Shown: positions 18,345 through 26,221 of the stretch, in pieces
Numbering within the stretch: the first letter of the stretch is position 1
How the letters are laid out: every line of letters begins with the position of its first letter
Assembly: GCA_963707515.1 (NCBI GenBank)
Contig: CAVPQI010000001.1
Location: 1,178,001-1,242,000, forward strand
DNA: 64,000 nt
Direction: 5' to 3'
From: Sva-07 sp963707515
Lineage (GTDB): Bacteria; Actinomycetota; Acidimicrobiia; Acidimicrobiales; Ilumatobacteraceae
Program-made: the position numbers and the translations under genes
The notes under the pieces: generated by a model
What the model was told of the DNA's origin: nothing
The model's input: only the letters and a program-made list of their open reading frames with translations
The model's database searches: none

Positions 18345-18426
18345 CCGGCGAGGGAAGCGCCAGCGACGAGCCGGAATCGGGCCGACCAGACGCTCCCCAC
18401 CACCGGCATGTCGTGAGGCCCGATCA
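18345..18426. repeat. 80-bp intergenic repeat with conserved stem, copy B
   Basis: Reverse-complement match to 5605-5684. ATCGGGCC (18376-18383) pairs with GGCCCGAT (18417-18424). As with copy A, it lies at a convergent junction just beyond the 3' end of an SDR gene. Confidence 0.72.
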
Positions 18427-18428
18427 AC

Positions 18429-19223
18429 TCAAAACGAGTGGTAGCCGCCGTCGATGGTGATGACGTCGCCGGTGTGGTAGCTCGAGGCGCGGCTGGCGAG
18501 GTACACCGCCAACCCGCCGAAGTCCTCCTTCGCACCCCAGCGCCGCATCGGGACGCGCGGCAGCACCTTGTCGACGAACCGGTCCCAGTGCAGCGCCCCC
18601 TCGGTCATGTCGGTCTCGATCCACCCCGGGAGCACCGAGTTGCAGCGGATGCCCTGCCGGGCGTGCTGGACGGCGATCGCCTTCATCATCGAGTTGACGC
18701 CGGCCTTCGATGCCCCGTAGTGCTGGCCGGACTGTTGGCCGTAGAACGCCGAGCCCGAGGTCGTGAACACGATCGAGCCACCGGCGGTGTCGCCCTGCTC
18801 GTGGCGCTCGACCATGTGCTTGGCCGCCTCGCGTGCGGTGAAGAACGCGCCGTCGAGGTTGACGCGCATCACGCGCCGCCACTCCTCCGACGTCATGCCG
18901 ACGAAGCTCGGCGCCTTGCCACCCACGCCGGCGTTGACGAAGCACGAGTCGACGCGACCGAGCTCGGTGATCGTGTCGGCCATCGCCTGGACGACCGCCT
19001 CCTCGTCGCCGACGTCACACACGACGGAGAACACCTCGCCGCCATGGCGCGAGAGCGTTTCCACGGCGGCGTCGTTCTTGTCCGGGTTCGTCCCCCAGAT
19101 GGCAACCGCCGCGCCGTGCGCGGCGAGGGCATCGGCCATGCCGAGGCCGATACCGCTGTTGCCGCCGGTCACGAGGGCGGCATGGCCGGTGAGGTCGAAG
19201 GGGGAGCCGTCAGGAATCGTCAT
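18429..19223 (-). CDS. short-chain dehydrogenase/reductase
   Basis: Classical NAD(P) SDR, 264 residues. The cofactor site is ALVTGGNSGIGLGMADAL, the NAG motif is in CFVNAGVGGKAP, and the catalytic Ser-Tyr-Lys set lies in IVFTTSGSAF and HYGASKAGVN. The end GDVITIDGGYHSF is typical of FabG-like and glucose-dehydrogenase-like SDRs. TACGGT lies 7 nt before the ATG. Divergent from dxs and convergent with the LLM gene. The substrate is unknown. Confidence 0.92.
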   Translation of the reverse strand: MTIPDGSPFDLTGHAALVTGGNSGIGLGMADALAAHGAAVAIWGTNPDKNDAAVETLSRHGGEVFSVVCDVGDEEAVVQAMADTITELGRVDSCFVNAGVGGKAPSFVGMTSEEWRRVMRVNLDGAFFTAREAAKHMVERHEQGDTAGGSIVFTTSGSAFYGQQSGQHYGASKAGVNSMMKAIAVQHARQGIRCNSVLPGWIETDMTEGALHWDRFVDKVLPRVPMRRWGAKEDFGGLAVYLASRASSYHTGDVITIDGGYHSF

Positions 19224-19230
19224 GGCCCCG

Positions 19231-19236
19231 ACCGTA
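19231..19236 (-). promoter_or_regulatory. TANNNT -10-like box
   Basis: TACGGT on the minus strand ends 7 nt before the SDR ATG at 19223. No Shine-Dalgarno sequence. Confidence 0.45.
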
Positions 19237-19275
19237 CGACGGCGACCCGCGTCGATGGGTACCCGGTGGCGGGGG

Positions 19276-19281
19276 TAGCGT
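19276..19281 (+). promoter_or_regulatory. TANNNT -10-like box of dxs
   Basis: TAGCGT ends 9 nt before the dxs ATG. It fits a leaderless or near-leaderless transcript. Confidence 0.5.
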
Positions 19282-19290
19282 CAAAGCGCC

Positions 19291-21240
19291 ATGAATCTCG
19301 ATCGTGTCGGCCAGCCTGCAGACCTGCGGAACCTGTCGTACGACGAGCTCGACGACCTCGCCGGTGAGATCCGCGACTTCATCGTCTCCGCCGTTTCCGA
19401 CAACGCCGGACACCTCGGGTCGAACCTCGGCGCCGTCGAGTTGACGCTCGCCCTGCACCGCGTGTTCGACTCTCCGCGCGACGCCATCGTGTGGGACACC
19501 GGCCACCAGGCGTACGTCCACAAGATCGTCACCGGACGCCAGGCCGACTTCAAGCAGTTGCGTCAGCACGACGGGCTGTCCGGGTACCCGTGCCGTGACG
19601 AGTCCGAGCACGACCTCGTCGAGAACAGCCACGCCTCGACCGCCCTGTCGTACGCCTACGGCCTCGCCGTCGCCCGCGACCTCGGCGTCGACCACCACCG
19701 CCACGTCGTCGCCGTCGTCGGCGACGGGTCGCTCACCGGCGGCATGGCGTACGAGGCGATCAACAACATCGGTCACGGCGAGCGGCGGGTGATCATCGTC
19801 CTCAACGACAACGGGCGCTCGTACGCCCCGACCGTGTCGATGCTGTCGGCCAGTGCCCCGTCGCGCAACGAGCAGACGATCCATCCGAGCGTCACCGACC
19901 GCGTCGCCGACAAGCTCGCCCACGCCCTCACCGACATCCGCACCAACCCGGTGTACGTCCGCCGCCAGCGCCGCTTGGAAGACTTCCTCCAGCACCTCCC
20001 GGTCGTCGGCAACCAGGCCGGTTCGGCGATGGAGGCGTTCAAGGCGGGCGTGCGCGAGTTCCTCCAGCCGCCGTCGTTCTTCGAAGCGCTCGGCGTCCGC
20101 TACGTCGGTCCGTTCGACGGCCACAACATCGCCGAGATGGAGCAGGCGTTCGAGAACGCCATCGAGCTTTCCGAGGAGGGACCGATCCTCGTCCACGTCC
20201 TCACCCAGAAGGGTCGCGGCTACCCGCCCGCCGAGGACGACGACGAGAAGCACCTCCACGACGCGCCGGTGTTCGACCCGCTCGTCGGGCCGCCGAAGGC
20301 GGTCGCCACGGGCTACACCCAGGCGTTCGCCGAGTCCGTGATCAAGGAGGCCGAGGCCGATCCGCGGCTCGTCACGATCACCGCGGCGATGCCCGGTCCG
20401 ACCGGGCTGCTCCCGTTCCAGGACCGTTTCCCGGACCGCATCTTCGACGTCGGCATCGCCGAGCAGCACGCCGTCACGGCGGCCGCCGGCATGGCGATGG
20501 GCGGGCTGCGCCCGGTCGTCGCCATCTACTCGACGTTCCTCAACCGGGCGTGGGACCAGGTGGTCTACGACGTCGCCTTGCACCGCCTGCCGGTCATCTT
20601 CTGCCTCGATCGGGCGGGCGTCACCGGTCCCGACGGGGCCAGCCACCACGGCGTCTACGACATGGCGTTGCTCTCCAAGGTGCCCGGTATGCGTGTCCTC
20701 GCCCCGTCGAGCGCCCAGGAGCTGGCGCAGATGTTGCACGACGCGATGGAGCTCGCCGAGCTCGGTCCGGTGGCGATCCGCTACCCGCGTGGTGCCGCCC
20801 GCCAGGTCGGTGAGCACGAGGTCGGATCCGGCCTGCATGCCCGACGGGTCAGCGAACCGCGTTCGGCGACCGGTGCCACCGTGTGCATCGTCGCCATCGG
20901 CAAGATGCTCGAGACCGCCGAGAAGGCCGCCGAGCAGCTCGCCGAGTCGGGAACGGCGATCACCGTGTGGGACGCCCGCAGTTGTGCGCCGCTCGATCCG
21001 GAGATGATCGCCGACGCCGCCGCTCACGATCGCGTCGTCACCGTCGAGGACGGCATCCGTAACGGTGGCATCGGGATGGCCGTCGCCGACGCGATCAGCG
21101 CCGTCGACCCGACGACACGGGTCGACGTGCTCGGATTGCCGTTGCAGTTCCTCGCCCACGACCCGAAACCCAACGCCATCCTCGCTCGCTGCGGCCTCGA
21201 CATCGACAGCCTCGTCGCGCTGCTCGAACGCGCCGAGTAG
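19291..21240 (+). CDS. dxs: 1-deoxy-D-xylulose-5-phosphate synthase
   Basis: Thiamine-diphosphate enzyme that joins pyruvate and glyceraldehyde 3-phosphate at the entry to the MEP isoprenoid pathway. 649 residues, full length. It opens MNLDRVGQPADLRNLSYDEL. Clear marks are GHLGSNLGAVELTLALH, IVWDTGHQAYVHKIVTGR, the ThDP motif GDGSLTGGMAYEAINN (from about 144) and HVLTQKGRGYPPAE. The transketolase core DVGIAEQHAVTAAAGMA carries the catalytic Glu, and DRAGVTGPDGASHHG follows. The enzyme supplies quinone, carotenoid and polyprenol precursors. Single gene with its own promoter box. Confidence 0.98.
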   Translation: MNLDRVGQPADLRNLSYDELDDLAGEIRDFIVSAVSDNAGHLGSNLGAVELTLALHRVFDSPRDAIVWDTGHQAYVHKIVTGRQADFKQLRQHDGLSGYPCRDESEHDLVENSHASTALSYAYGLAVARDLGVDHHRHVVAVVGDGSLTGGMAYEAINNIGHGERRVIIVLNDNGRSYAPTVSMLSASAPSRNEQTIHPSVTDRVADKLAHALTDIRTNPVYVRRQRRLEDFLQHLPVVGNQAGSAMEAFKAGVREFLQPPSFFEALGVRYVGPFDGHNIAEMEQAFENAIELSEEGPILVHVLTQKGRGYPPAEDDDEKHLHDAPVFDPLVGPPKAVATGYTQAFAESVIKEAEADPRLVTITAAMPGPTGLLPFQDRFPDRIFDVGIAEQHAVTAAAGMAMGGLRPVVAIYSTFLNRAWDQVVYDVALHRLPVIFCLDRAGVTGPDGASHHGVYDMALLSKVPGMRVLAPSSAQELAQMLHDAMELAELGPVAIRYPRGAARQVGEHEVGSGLHARRVSEPRSATGATVCIVAIGKMLETAEKAAEQLAESGTAITVWDARSCAPLDPEMIADAAAHDRVVTVEDGIRNGGIGMAVADAISAVDPTTRVDVLGLPLQFLAHDPKPNAILARCGLDIDSLVALLERAE

Positions 21241-21253
21241 TCACGCGGGGCCG

Positions 21254-21279
21254 CCCCCCCCCACCACACTCCCCCCCCC
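21254..21279. repeat. paired poly-C tracts
   Basis: Two runs of about nine C residues at 21254-21262 and 21271-21279 in the 89-nt gap after dxs. Such runs are prone to slippage and sequencing error. No gene lies here. Confidence 0.7.
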
Positions 21280-21329
21280 GGCGTCGAACTCGTTGCGTCG
21301 GGCGGGCGGGCGGATGGGAGACTCGTCCG

Positions 21330-22358
21330 GTGGCCTTCACCCCCATCCGCACGGAACGCCTCCTGCTGCGACCGGTCCGCGAGGCCGACATCGACGCCAC
21401 CTTCGAGCGTCGCAACGACCCCGAGGTGGCGGAATACCAGGACTGGACGATGCCCTACACCCGTGAGCGGGCGGAGGAGGCGATCGTCCGGGGGCTGGCG
21501 ATGGACGGTCCGACCAACGACGCCTGGTGGATGCTGACCGTCGCCGACGCCGACGACACGGTCGTCATCGGCGATCTCGTGATGCACGTGACCGCCGACG
21601 GCCACACGGCCGAGATCGGCTACACGTTCGATCGCCGGCACTGGGGGCAGGGCCTGGCGCTCGAGGCGGCGACGGCACTCGTCGAGCATCTCTTCGAGGT
21701 CGTCGGCGTGTCGCGCGTCGAGGGCAAGCTGCATCCCGACAACACCGCCTCGGCGATGCTCCTGGAGCGGGTCGGGATGCTGTTCGAGGGTCACACCCGC
21801 GGATCGTTCTGGCTCGACGACGAGAACTCCGACGACTGGATCTACGGCATGGTGCGTGCCGACTGGGAGTCGTGGCGCGACCGTCCCCGCCATCGCCCGC
21901 AGCACGTGTCGCTCGTCGAGGTCACGCCGGACAACCTCGGATCGGTCGGCAACATGGTGACCCACAAGACGCAGGAGCGCTTCGTTGCTCCGAACCTGTG
22001 GTCGCTCGCCGAGGCGTTGGTGCCCGAACCGTACGAGGGCCACCCGGTCGTGCCGTGGTACCGGGCGGTCGAGGCCGACGGCGAACTCGTCGGGTTCGTG
22101 ATGATGGCCTTGCCGGGACCTGCGCAGGAGCACCCGTACCTCTGGCGGTTGCTCGTCGACCGCCGCCACCAGCGTCGCGGCGTCGGAACGGCGATCCTCG
22201 ATCTGCTCGTCGCCGAGTGCCGGGCGATGGGTGCGTCGGCACTGGACGTGTCGTGGGCGCCCGGCCGCGGCAGCCCCGAGCCGATGTACCTGCGCGCCGG
22301 CTTCGTGCCGACCGGCGACATCGAAGACGACGAGATCGTCGCCCGCCTGACGTTCTGA
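21330..22358 (+). CDS. tandem GNAT acetyltransferase (two domains)
   Basis: 342 residues holding two GNAT folds. Domain 1 (about 1-175) is RimJ-like: TPIRTERLLLRPVREADIDA, then IGYTFDRRHWGQGLALEAAT with the acetyl-CoA pyrophosphate loop, and KLHPDNTASAMLLERVGM. Domain 2 (about 190-342) resembles the diamine acetyltransferase type: VTPDNLGSVGNMVTHKTQER and WRLLVDRRHQRRGVGTAILD with the Q/RxxGxG loop, ending near EPMYLRAGFVPTGDIEDDEI. Both CoA loops look intact, so both halves may be active, perhaps on different substrates. The GTG start lacks a ribosome site. Confidence 0.85.
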   Translation: MAFTPIRTERLLLRPVREADIDATFERRNDPEVAEYQDWTMPYTRERAEEAIVRGLAMDGPTNDAWWMLTVADADDTVVIGDLVMHVTADGHTAEIGYTFDRRHWGQGLALEAATALVEHLFEVVGVSRVEGKLHPDNTASAMLLERVGMLFEGHTRGSFWLDDENSDDWIYGMVRADWESWRDRPRHRPQHVSLVEVTPDNLGSVGNMVTHKTQERFVAPNLWSLAEALVPEPYEGHPVVPWYRAVEADGELVGFVMMALPGPAQEHPYLWRLLVDRRHQRRGVGTAILDLLVAECRAMGASALDVSWAPGRGSPEPMYLRAGFVPTGDIEDDEIVARLTF

Positions 22359-22395
22359 GCAGCGCCGGTGTCTGGGCTCGTCCGTCGTCGCGCCG

Positions 22396-22401
22396 TAGGG
22401 T
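22396..22401 (+). promoter_or_regulatory. TANNNT -10-like box
   Basis: TAGGGT ends 7 nt before the GTG at 22409. It supports that start for the enoyl-CoA hydratase. Confidence 0.45.
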
Positions 22402-22408
22402 TCCGAGC

Positions 22409-23290
22409 GTGACCGACCACCTCGCGGCCTATGCCGCCTACGACCGGTTGCGGTTCGAGCGGCCGAGCGACGGCGTGTTGACGATCACGCTCGACGACCC
22501 GCAACGGATGAACGCCACCGGCGCCGACATGCACCTCCAGCTCTCGCGCGTGTTCCGCACCGTCGACGACGACCCGTCGGTGCGGGCGGTCGTCGTGACC
22601 GGCGCCGGCACGGCGTTCTCCGCCGGCGGCGACCTCGACTGGATCGCCGAGCAGGTCGGCGACTACGCCCAGACGATCCGGGTGATGCGCGAGGCGGGCG
22701 ACATCGTGCGGACGATGATCGACTGCGACACCCCGATCGTGTCGGCGATCAACGGCGTCGCCGTCGGCGCCGGGCTCGCCGTGGCGCTGATGGCCGACAT
22801 CAGCGTGATCAACGAGGACGCCCGCCTGACCGACGGTCACATCCGCATCGGGGTGGCCGGTGGCGACCACGCGGTTGCCATCTGGCCGCTGCTGTGCGGG
22901 ATGGCGAAGGCCAAGTACTACCTGCTCACCGCCGACTTCTTGGACGGACGCGAAGCGGAGCGGATCGGGCTGGTGTCCAAGGCGGTGCCGGCCGACGACG
23001 TGATGCCGACGGCGTTGAGGGTTGCCGAGCGTCTCGCCGCCGGCCCGCACGACGCGACGCGGATGACGAAACGGGCCCTCAACCACTGGCTGCGCCAGGC
23101 GCTTCCCAACTTCGAGGCGTCGCTGGCCTACGAGATGCTCAACTTCCTCGGGCCCGATGCCGCCGAAGGCCTCGCTGCATTGCGCGAGAAGCGAGCGCCG
23201 GCGTTCGAGCGCGAGAAGCGAGCGCCGGCGTTCGAGCGCGAGAAGCGAGCGCCGGCGTTCCCCACCGCCGCCGGCGAGGATCGGGACTGA
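22409..23290 (+). CDS. enoyl-CoA hydratase/isomerase family protein
   Basis: Crotonase fold, 293 residues. VLTITLDDPQRMNATGADMH is the N-terminal strand. The oxyanion-hole segments are FSAGGDLDWIAEQV and PIVSAINGVAVGAGLAVALM. Where hydratases have the catalytic Glu pair the sequence reads LTDGHIRIGVAGGDHAVAIW, so the specificity could differ from classical hydratases. The C-terminus carries a REKRAPAFE repeat (three copies) from a 27-bp tandem repeat, beyond the normal end of the fold. GTG 22409 is chosen because of the upstream TAGGGT. The next gene starts 3 nt after the stop, so they form an operon. Confidence 0.88.
   Translation: MTDHLAAYAAYDRLRFERPSDGVLTITLDDPQRMNATGADMHLQLSRVFRTVDDDPSVRAVVVTGAGTAFSAGGDLDWIAEQVGDYAQTIRVMREAGDIVRTMIDCDTPIVSAINGVAVGAGLAVALMADISVINEDARLTDGHIRIGVAGGDHAVAIWPLLCGMAKAKYYLLTADFLDGREAERIGLVSKAVPADDVMPTALRVAERLAAGPHDATRMTKRALNHWLRQALPNFEASLAYEMLNFLGPDAAEGLAALREKRAPAFEREKRAPAFEREKRAPAFPTAAGEDRD
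23182..23260 (+). repeat. 27-bp in-frame tandem repeat (2.9 copies)
   Basis: Units starting GCGCGAGAAGCGAGCGCCGG at 23182, 23209 and 23236 are identical. They encode REKRAPAFE repeats in the tail of the enoyl-CoA hydratase. The perfect identity suggests recent duplication. Confidence 0.92.
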
Positions 23291-23292
23291 AC

Positions 23293-24105
23293 GTGTCGCT
23301 CGACCCCGGACTCGAGGACGAGCTCGATCGCGACCTCGCCCTGGCGCTCGACGTCGCCGACCACGTCGATCAGTTCACGCTCCCCCACTTCCGCGAAGCC
23401 GACTTCACGATCGACTGGAAGACCAACCTGACGGAGGTCACCGAGATCGACCGGCAGGCGGAGACGATGATCGTCAGCGAACTGATCCATGCCCGCCCAC
23501 ACCACGGTGCGTTCGGCGAGGAACACGGCCTCGACGGCGACCCGACGTCGCCGTGGCGCTGGGTCGTCGACCCGATCGACGGCACGTCGGGCTTCGTCCG
23601 CGGCATCCCCATCTGGGCGACGTTGATCGCCCTCGTGCACGCCGAGCGCGGCGCGGTGCTCGGCGTCGTGTCGGCACCGGCCCTCGGGCGGCGGTGGTGG
23701 GGTGGGCTGGGGCTCGGTGCCTCGATGTCGGTGTTCGGCGAGACCCGACCGATCGTCGTCTCGACGGTCCTCGACCTCGCCGAGGCTCAGGTCAGCGTGA
23801 CCCACAACCATGGTTGGGACGAGCTCGGCCTGACCGGCGCGCTCGTCGGGCTGCAGCAGCGGGCCCGCCGCTCGCGCGGCGTCGGCGACTTCTGGCAGCA
23901 CATGCTGGTGGCCGAAGGTGCGATGGACGTCGCCGTCGACGCGGTCGGTGTCGCCCCGTACGACATCGCCGCGGTGAAGCCGATCGTCGAAGCCGCGGGC
24001 GGCATGCTCACCGACCGTCACGGCGTGGCGACGCACGAGCACGACACGGCAATCAGCAGCAACGGCCTCCTCCACCCCGACGTCCTCGCCGCCCTCGCCG
24101 AGTAA
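23293..24105 (+). CDS. inositol monophosphatase family phosphatase (HisN-like)
   Basis: Mg-dependent, Li-sensitive-type phosphatase fold, 270 residues. The metal ligands are visible: GAFGEEHGLD (Glu), WVVDPIDGTSGFVRGIPIWA (Asp-x-x-Asp-Gly-Thr) and VAPYDIAAVKPIVEAAGG (Asp). VTEIDRQAE upstream is the usual lid motif. The group includes inositol monophosphatase, PAP phosphatase and the actinobacterial histidinol-phosphatase HisN. GFVRGIPIWAT fits the HisN branch best, but this is not decisive and no his genes are nearby. The GTG start lies 3 nt after the enoyl-CoA hydratase stop. A palindromic repeat overlaps the stop codon. Confidence 0.85.
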   Translation: MSLDPGLEDELDRDLALALDVADHVDQFTLPHFREADFTIDWKTNLTEVTEIDRQAETMIVSELIHARPHHGAFGEEHGLDGDPTSPWRWVVDPIDGTSGFVRGIPIWATLIALVHAERGAVLGVVSAPALGRRWWGGLGLGASMSVFGETRPIVVSTVLDLAEAQVSVTHNHGWDELGLTGALVGLQQRARRSRGVGDFWQHMLVAEGAMDVAVDAVGVAPYDIAAVKPIVEAAGGMLTDRHGVATHEHDTAISSNGLLHPDVLAALAE

Positions 24106-24139
24106 CGAACGTCCGGGGACGGGCCCCGAACGTTCGTTA
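24103..24139. repeat. GGGGACGGGCCCC-core palindrome, copy 2
   Basis: TAACGAACGTCCGGGG, ACG, GGCCCCGAACGTTCGTTA: 37 nt with near-perfect symmetry. It overlaps the TAA of the phosphatase gene and precedes the PLP enzyme gene on the same strand. Probably a terminator of the first. Confidence 0.82.
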
Positions 24140-24195
24140 GTCGGCGCCAGCGGAGCCGCGCCGGTACGCACCGGGCGCCGCGGGCACCGAGGCGG

Positions 24196-24201
24196 TACCG
24201 T
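24196..24201 (+). promoter_or_regulatory. TANNNT -10-like box
   Basis: TACCGT ends 8 nt before the ATG at 24210. It overlaps the alternative TTG start at 24201, so it argues for the ATG. Confidence 0.45.
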
Positions 24202-24209
24202 TGGCTCCC

Positions 24210-25394
24210 ATGTCGACCGACGGCACGAACGATCCCGGCGTGGCACTCGAGACGCTGGCGATCACGGCCGGTCGTGAGTGCAGCGGGTCGTCCCTGGCGC
24301 CCACGCTGTGGGCGTCGAGCACCTGGGAATCGACGAGCCTCGACGACGCCAACCGGCGGGCGACGGCGATCCGTCACGGCGACTTCTACAGCCGCTATTC
24401 GAACCCCACCGTGCGCTCGTTCGAGCGGGCGGTCGCCGAGCTGGAAGGTGCCGAGGACTCGTTGGCCTTCGCCTCCGGCATGGGCGCGCTGGCGTCGACG
24501 ATCTTCGCCCTCTGTTCGACGGGCAGCCACATCGTCGCCCAGCAGCAGCTGTACGCCGGATCGCTGGCGTTCCTCCAGGGCCCGGCGCGGCGGATGGGCA
24601 TCGACGTCACCTACGTCGACGTCACCGAGCCCGGAGCGTTCGTCAAGGCGGTCGAGCCGGGACGGACGATGCTCGTGCTCGCCGAGTCGCCGTCGAACCC
24701 GCGGCTCGAGCTCGCCGACCTCGACGAGCTGGGCTCGATCAAGGGACCGTTCACGGTCGTCGACTCGACGTTCTCCACGCCGCTCGGCCAGCAGCCGCTG
24801 GCGCACGGCGTCGACCTGTCGCTGCACTCGGCGACCAAGGGCATCGCCGGTCACAACGACGCCACGCTCGGCGTGATCTCCGGTGAAGCCGACCTGCTCG
24901 CCGAGATCTGGGCGTACTCGGTCCTCCACGGCGCGACACCGTCGCCGTTCGATGCGTTGAACACGTTGCGCGGCATCCGCACGCTCGGTGTTCGCACCCG
25001 CCAGCAGAACCAGTCGGCGCGTTCACTGGCCGTCACCCTCGCCGACCAGCCGGCGGTGGTCGCCGTCCACTACCCCGGCCTCAGCGAGCACCCGCAGCAC
25101 GATCTGGCCACCAAGCAGCTGCGCCAGTACGGCACCGTCTTGTCCTTCGAGGTCGCCGACAGGGCCACCGCTGCCGAGTTCCTCGGCAACCTGCGCGTCG
25201 CCCGCATCGCCACCTCGCTCGGGGGCCCCGAGACGCTCGTCTGCCATCCGGCGACGTCGACCCACGCCAGCCTGACCGACGACGAGAAGGCGACCGCCGG
25301 CGTCACCGACGGTCTGCTGCGTGTGTCGGTCGGCCTCGAGGACCCCGCCGACCTCGTCGCCGACTTCGAGCAGGCCCTGTCCTCCACGTCCTGA
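24210..25394 (+). CDS. Cys/Met-metabolism PLP-dependent enzyme
   Basis: Fold-type I PLP enzyme of the cystathionine gamma-synthase / gamma-lyase / O-acetylhomoserine sulfhydrylase group, 394 residues. It shows YSRYSNPTVRSFERAVAELE, FASGMGALASTIFAL and the Tyr-containing QQQLYAGSLAFLQGPARRMG. The PLP lysine is in LSLHSATKGIAGHNDATLGV, and the late motif is CHPATSTHASLTDDEKATAG. The usual SATKYxxGHSD reads SATKGIAGHND. Synthase and lyase cannot be separated from sequence. ATG 24210 is preferred over TTG 24201 because TACCGT would overlap the latter. Single gene. Confidence 0.9.
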   Translation: MSTDGTNDPGVALETLAITAGRECSGSSLAPTLWASSTWESTSLDDANRRATAIRHGDFYSRYSNPTVRSFERAVAELEGAEDSLAFASGMGALASTIFALCSTGSHIVAQQQLYAGSLAFLQGPARRMGIDVTYVDVTEPGAFVKAVEPGRTMLVLAESPSNPRLELADLDELGSIKGPFTVVDSTFSTPLGQQPLAHGVDLSLHSATKGIAGHNDATLGVISGEADLLAEIWAYSVLHGATPSPFDALNTLRGIRTLGVRTRQQNQSARSLAVTLADQPAVVAVHYPGLSEHPQHDLATKQLRQYGTVLSFEVADRATAAEFLGNLRVARIATSLGGPETLVCHPATSTHASLTDDEKATAGVTDGLLRVSVGLEDPADLVADFEQALSSTS

Positions 25395-25398
25395 CATC

Positions 25399-25451
25399 CC
25401 GAAATTTGTCCGCTCCGTCCCGCTGAGCGACCGATTTCGGACAAATTTCGG
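25399..25451. repeat. 53-bp inverted-end repeat element, copy 3
   Basis: Perfect 14-bp arms CCGAAATTTGTCCG (25399-25412) and CGGACAAATTTCGG (25438-25451), the same length and arms as the copy at 138-190. The interior CCGTCCCGCTGAGCGACCG resembles it. It lies 5 nt past the stop of the PLP enzyme. Confidence 0.85.
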
Positions 25452-25545
25452 CTCCGGGGGCGGTTCGCAGCAGGTTCGGGCGCGGTCCGCGGGTGTGGGG
25501 GTCGACGGAGGTTTGGGGGCGGAGGGCACCGCGCGACACTCGGGC

Positions 25546-25827
25546 ATGGCCGCCAACGTGATCCGCAACGACGACGAGCACCGCTACGAGCTGCACATCG
25601 ACGACGAGGTGGTGTCGATCGCCGACTTCCGTGAGCGGCCCGGGGCGATCGTCGTTCCCCACGTCGAGACCAAGCCCTCGCGCCGCGGCAACGGCTACGC
25701 CGAGCAGCTGATGGCCGGCGTGATCGACGACCTCACCGAGCGCTCGCTGAAGATCGTCCCGCTGTGCCCGTTCGCCGCCGACTACGTCGCCGGACGACCC
25801 GACGGCGACGACCTCCTCGCCGTGTAG
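25546..25827 (+). CDS. small GNAT-like acetyltransferase (YjdJ-type)
   Basis: 93 residues, a minimal GNAT fold of the Acetyltransf_CG type. VIRNDDEHRYELHIDDEVVS starts the strand, and the acetyl-CoA loop is PHVETKPSRRGNGYAEQLMA. KIVPLCPFAADYV is the typical late strand and carries the family cysteine. The protein is too short for a separate substrate domain; relatives are thought to act as small-molecule or protein acetyltransferases. Twelve nt separate it from the DUF2277 gene, so they are probably one operon. Confidence 0.88.
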   Translation: MAANVIRNDDEHRYELHIDDEVVSIADFRERPGAIVVPHVETKPSRRGNGYAEQLMAGVIDDLTERSLKIVPLCPFAADYVAGRPDGDDLLAV

Positions 25828-25839
25828 GAGACTCTGGGC

Positions 25840-26100
25840 ATGTGTCGCAACATCACCACCCTGCGCGGCCTCGAGCCGGCCGCCACGCCGGAGGAGATCG
25901 AGGCCGGCGCTCGCCAGTACGTCCGCAAGATCAGCGGTGTGCAGTCGCTGTCGGCCGCGACCGAGGAGCCCTTCGAGCGAGCCGTCGCCGAGATCACGGC
26001 GATCACCACCCGCCTACTCGGCGAATTGCCGCCGCGCAAGGTCGCCCCGAAATCAGAACCCCCGCTGCGCCGCCTCGCCAGGCGTCAGCAACCCGCCTAG
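25840..26100 (+). CDS. DUF2277 family protein
   Basis: 86 residues. It opens MCRNITTLRGLEPAATPEEI and continues ARQYVRKISGVQSLSAAT, both diagnostic of DUF2277. The function is unknown; the fold is a small helical domain, and the N-terminal MCRNI is strongly conserved in the family. The basic, Pro-rich tail (PPRKVAPKSEPPLRRLARRQ) is variable. Probably co-transcribed with the GNAT gene upstream. Confidence 0.92.
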   Translation: MCRNITTLRGLEPAATPEEIEAGARQYVRKISGVQSLSAATEEPFERAVAEITAITTRLLGELPPRKVAPKSEPPLRRLARRQQPA

Positions 26101-26153
26101 CGAAGGGGTTGCCCGTCGGGGACGGGGCCGGACGCGAGCAGGCGCGCAGGCAG

Positions 26154-26190
26154 CACGTGACGATCGGGGACAGGCCCCGTTCGTCACGTG
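26154..26190. repeat. GGGGACAGGCCCC-core palindrome, copy 3
   Basis: CACGTGACGATCGGGG, ACA, GGCCCCGTTCGTCACGTG. It lies between the convergent DUF2277 and NfuA-like genes. A degenerate neighbour (GTCGGGGACGGGGCCGGAC) begins near 26115. Confidence 0.8.
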
Positions 26191-26221
26191 GCAATCACCC
26201 GGCCCGCAGGCTCACGTCGGC

